A DNA stretch of 6,573 bases, from positions 1-6,573 of the forward strand of contig UQGL01000064.1 of NCBI GenBank assembly GCA_900540595.1, written 5' to 3'. Positions 6,467-6,573 of the stretch are shown one piece after another. Every line of letters begins with the position of its first letter. Position 1 is the first letter of the stretch. The translations under genes were made by a program, and so were the position numbers. This DNA is from an uncultured Oscillospiraceae bacterium (lineage in GTDB: Bacteria; Bacillota; Clostridia; Oscillospirales; Ruminococcaceae). Below the pieces are notes generated by a model. The model searched no databases and was not told the origin of the DNA. It saw nothing but the letters and a program-made list of their open reading frames with translations.

Positions 6467-6517
6467 GGGCAATACCGCATAATTCTAAGTACCGATACGG
6501 CGAGCGAGGTGCGGCAG
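6465..6517. repeat. Right arm of the 53-bp inverted repeat
   Basis: This is the inverted partner of 3-55 (52 of 53 identical). It begins inside the TAA stop (6464-6466) of the membrane gene, with GGG at 6467 the first base run past the stop. On the + strand CCGCA (6475-6479) pairs with TGCGG (6510-6514) and encloses a small CCG-ATA-CGG hairpin (6492-6500). There is no T run, so termination of the upstream gene is not obvious. The GGG ends of the two arms face each other across the gene block. Confidence 0.9.
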
Positions 6518-6524
6518 GTGCTAA

Positions 6525-6569
6525 GCCAAAAGCGCAGATAATACTGGATGTCTTATCGAGCATTTTGGC
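6525..6569 (+). other. Possible 45-nt stem-loop at the right edge
   Basis: GCCAAAA (6525-6531) pairs with TTTTGGC (6563-6569), and GATAA (6537-6541) pairs with TTATC (6553-6557). Short GC pairs and mismatches lie between, and the loop is 11 bases. It follows the 53-bp repeat by 7 bases and may belong to the same larger unit, which cannot be tested because the left copy is cut off at the window edge. No gene is visible from 6467 to the end. Confidence 0.4.
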
Positions 6570-6573
6570 AACG

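Noticed and set aside
4808..6472. Long minus-strand frame (554 codons) across the membrane gene
   Set aside because: The sense frame has clear membrane spans, a ribosome site and a promoter. The antisense product is Gln/His/Arg-rich with no recognisable features.

Overview
The window reads as a core-metabolism locus from a low-GC-lineage but GC-rich Gram-positive anaerobe. My best guess is a gut clostridium of the Ruminococcaceae/Oscillospiraceae type (Gemmiger, Subdoligranulum or Faecalibacterium-like). The grounds are AGGAG-type ribosome sites, TTGNNN-17-TATAAT promoters, GC-rich highly biased codons beside AT-rich gaps, and gaps filled with GTAGGGGC- and TGATGAGGGG-type repeats that I associate with such genomes. 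The placement is inference; no rRNA or other marker is present.

Layout, all genes on the + strand: (1) positions 3-55, one arm of a 53-bp inverted repeat, followed by an AT-rich leader; (2) a 116-aa protein of unknown function with a TTG start preceded by a run of nine G; (3) a glycolytic cluster, pgk (phosphoglycerate kinase), tpiA (triosephosphate isomerase) and gpmI (cofactor-independent phosphoglycerate mutase), all complete with intact active-site motifs; (4) a 541-aa polytopic membrane protein that looks like a GT-C type glycosyltransferase; (5) the second arm of the 53-bp repeat, starting inside that gene's stop codon, then about 56 bp with a possible stem-loop.

pgk has a good promoter (TATAAT at 602-607) and a strong terminator (1906-1935). 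tpiA and gpmI have no terminator between them and are probably co-transcribed, ending at a second strong terminator (4694-4723). The membrane gene has its own promoter (4775-4803). The three enzymes make and use 3-phosphoglycerate and interconvert the triose phosphates; gapA and eno, common partners of such clusters, are not in the window.

The least ordinary part is the intergenic DNA. Every gap downstream of a glycolytic gene holds a structured repeat: a 209-bp MITE-like element between pgk and tpiA, a multi-hairpin TGATGAGGGG element between tpiA and gpmI, and a near-perfect 42-bp palindrome after gpmI. The whole gene block sits between 53-bp inverted repeats. I see no CRISPR array, tRNA, rRNA, transposase or defence system. 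I do not see a clearly new multi-gene system; the candidates worth following are the repeats.
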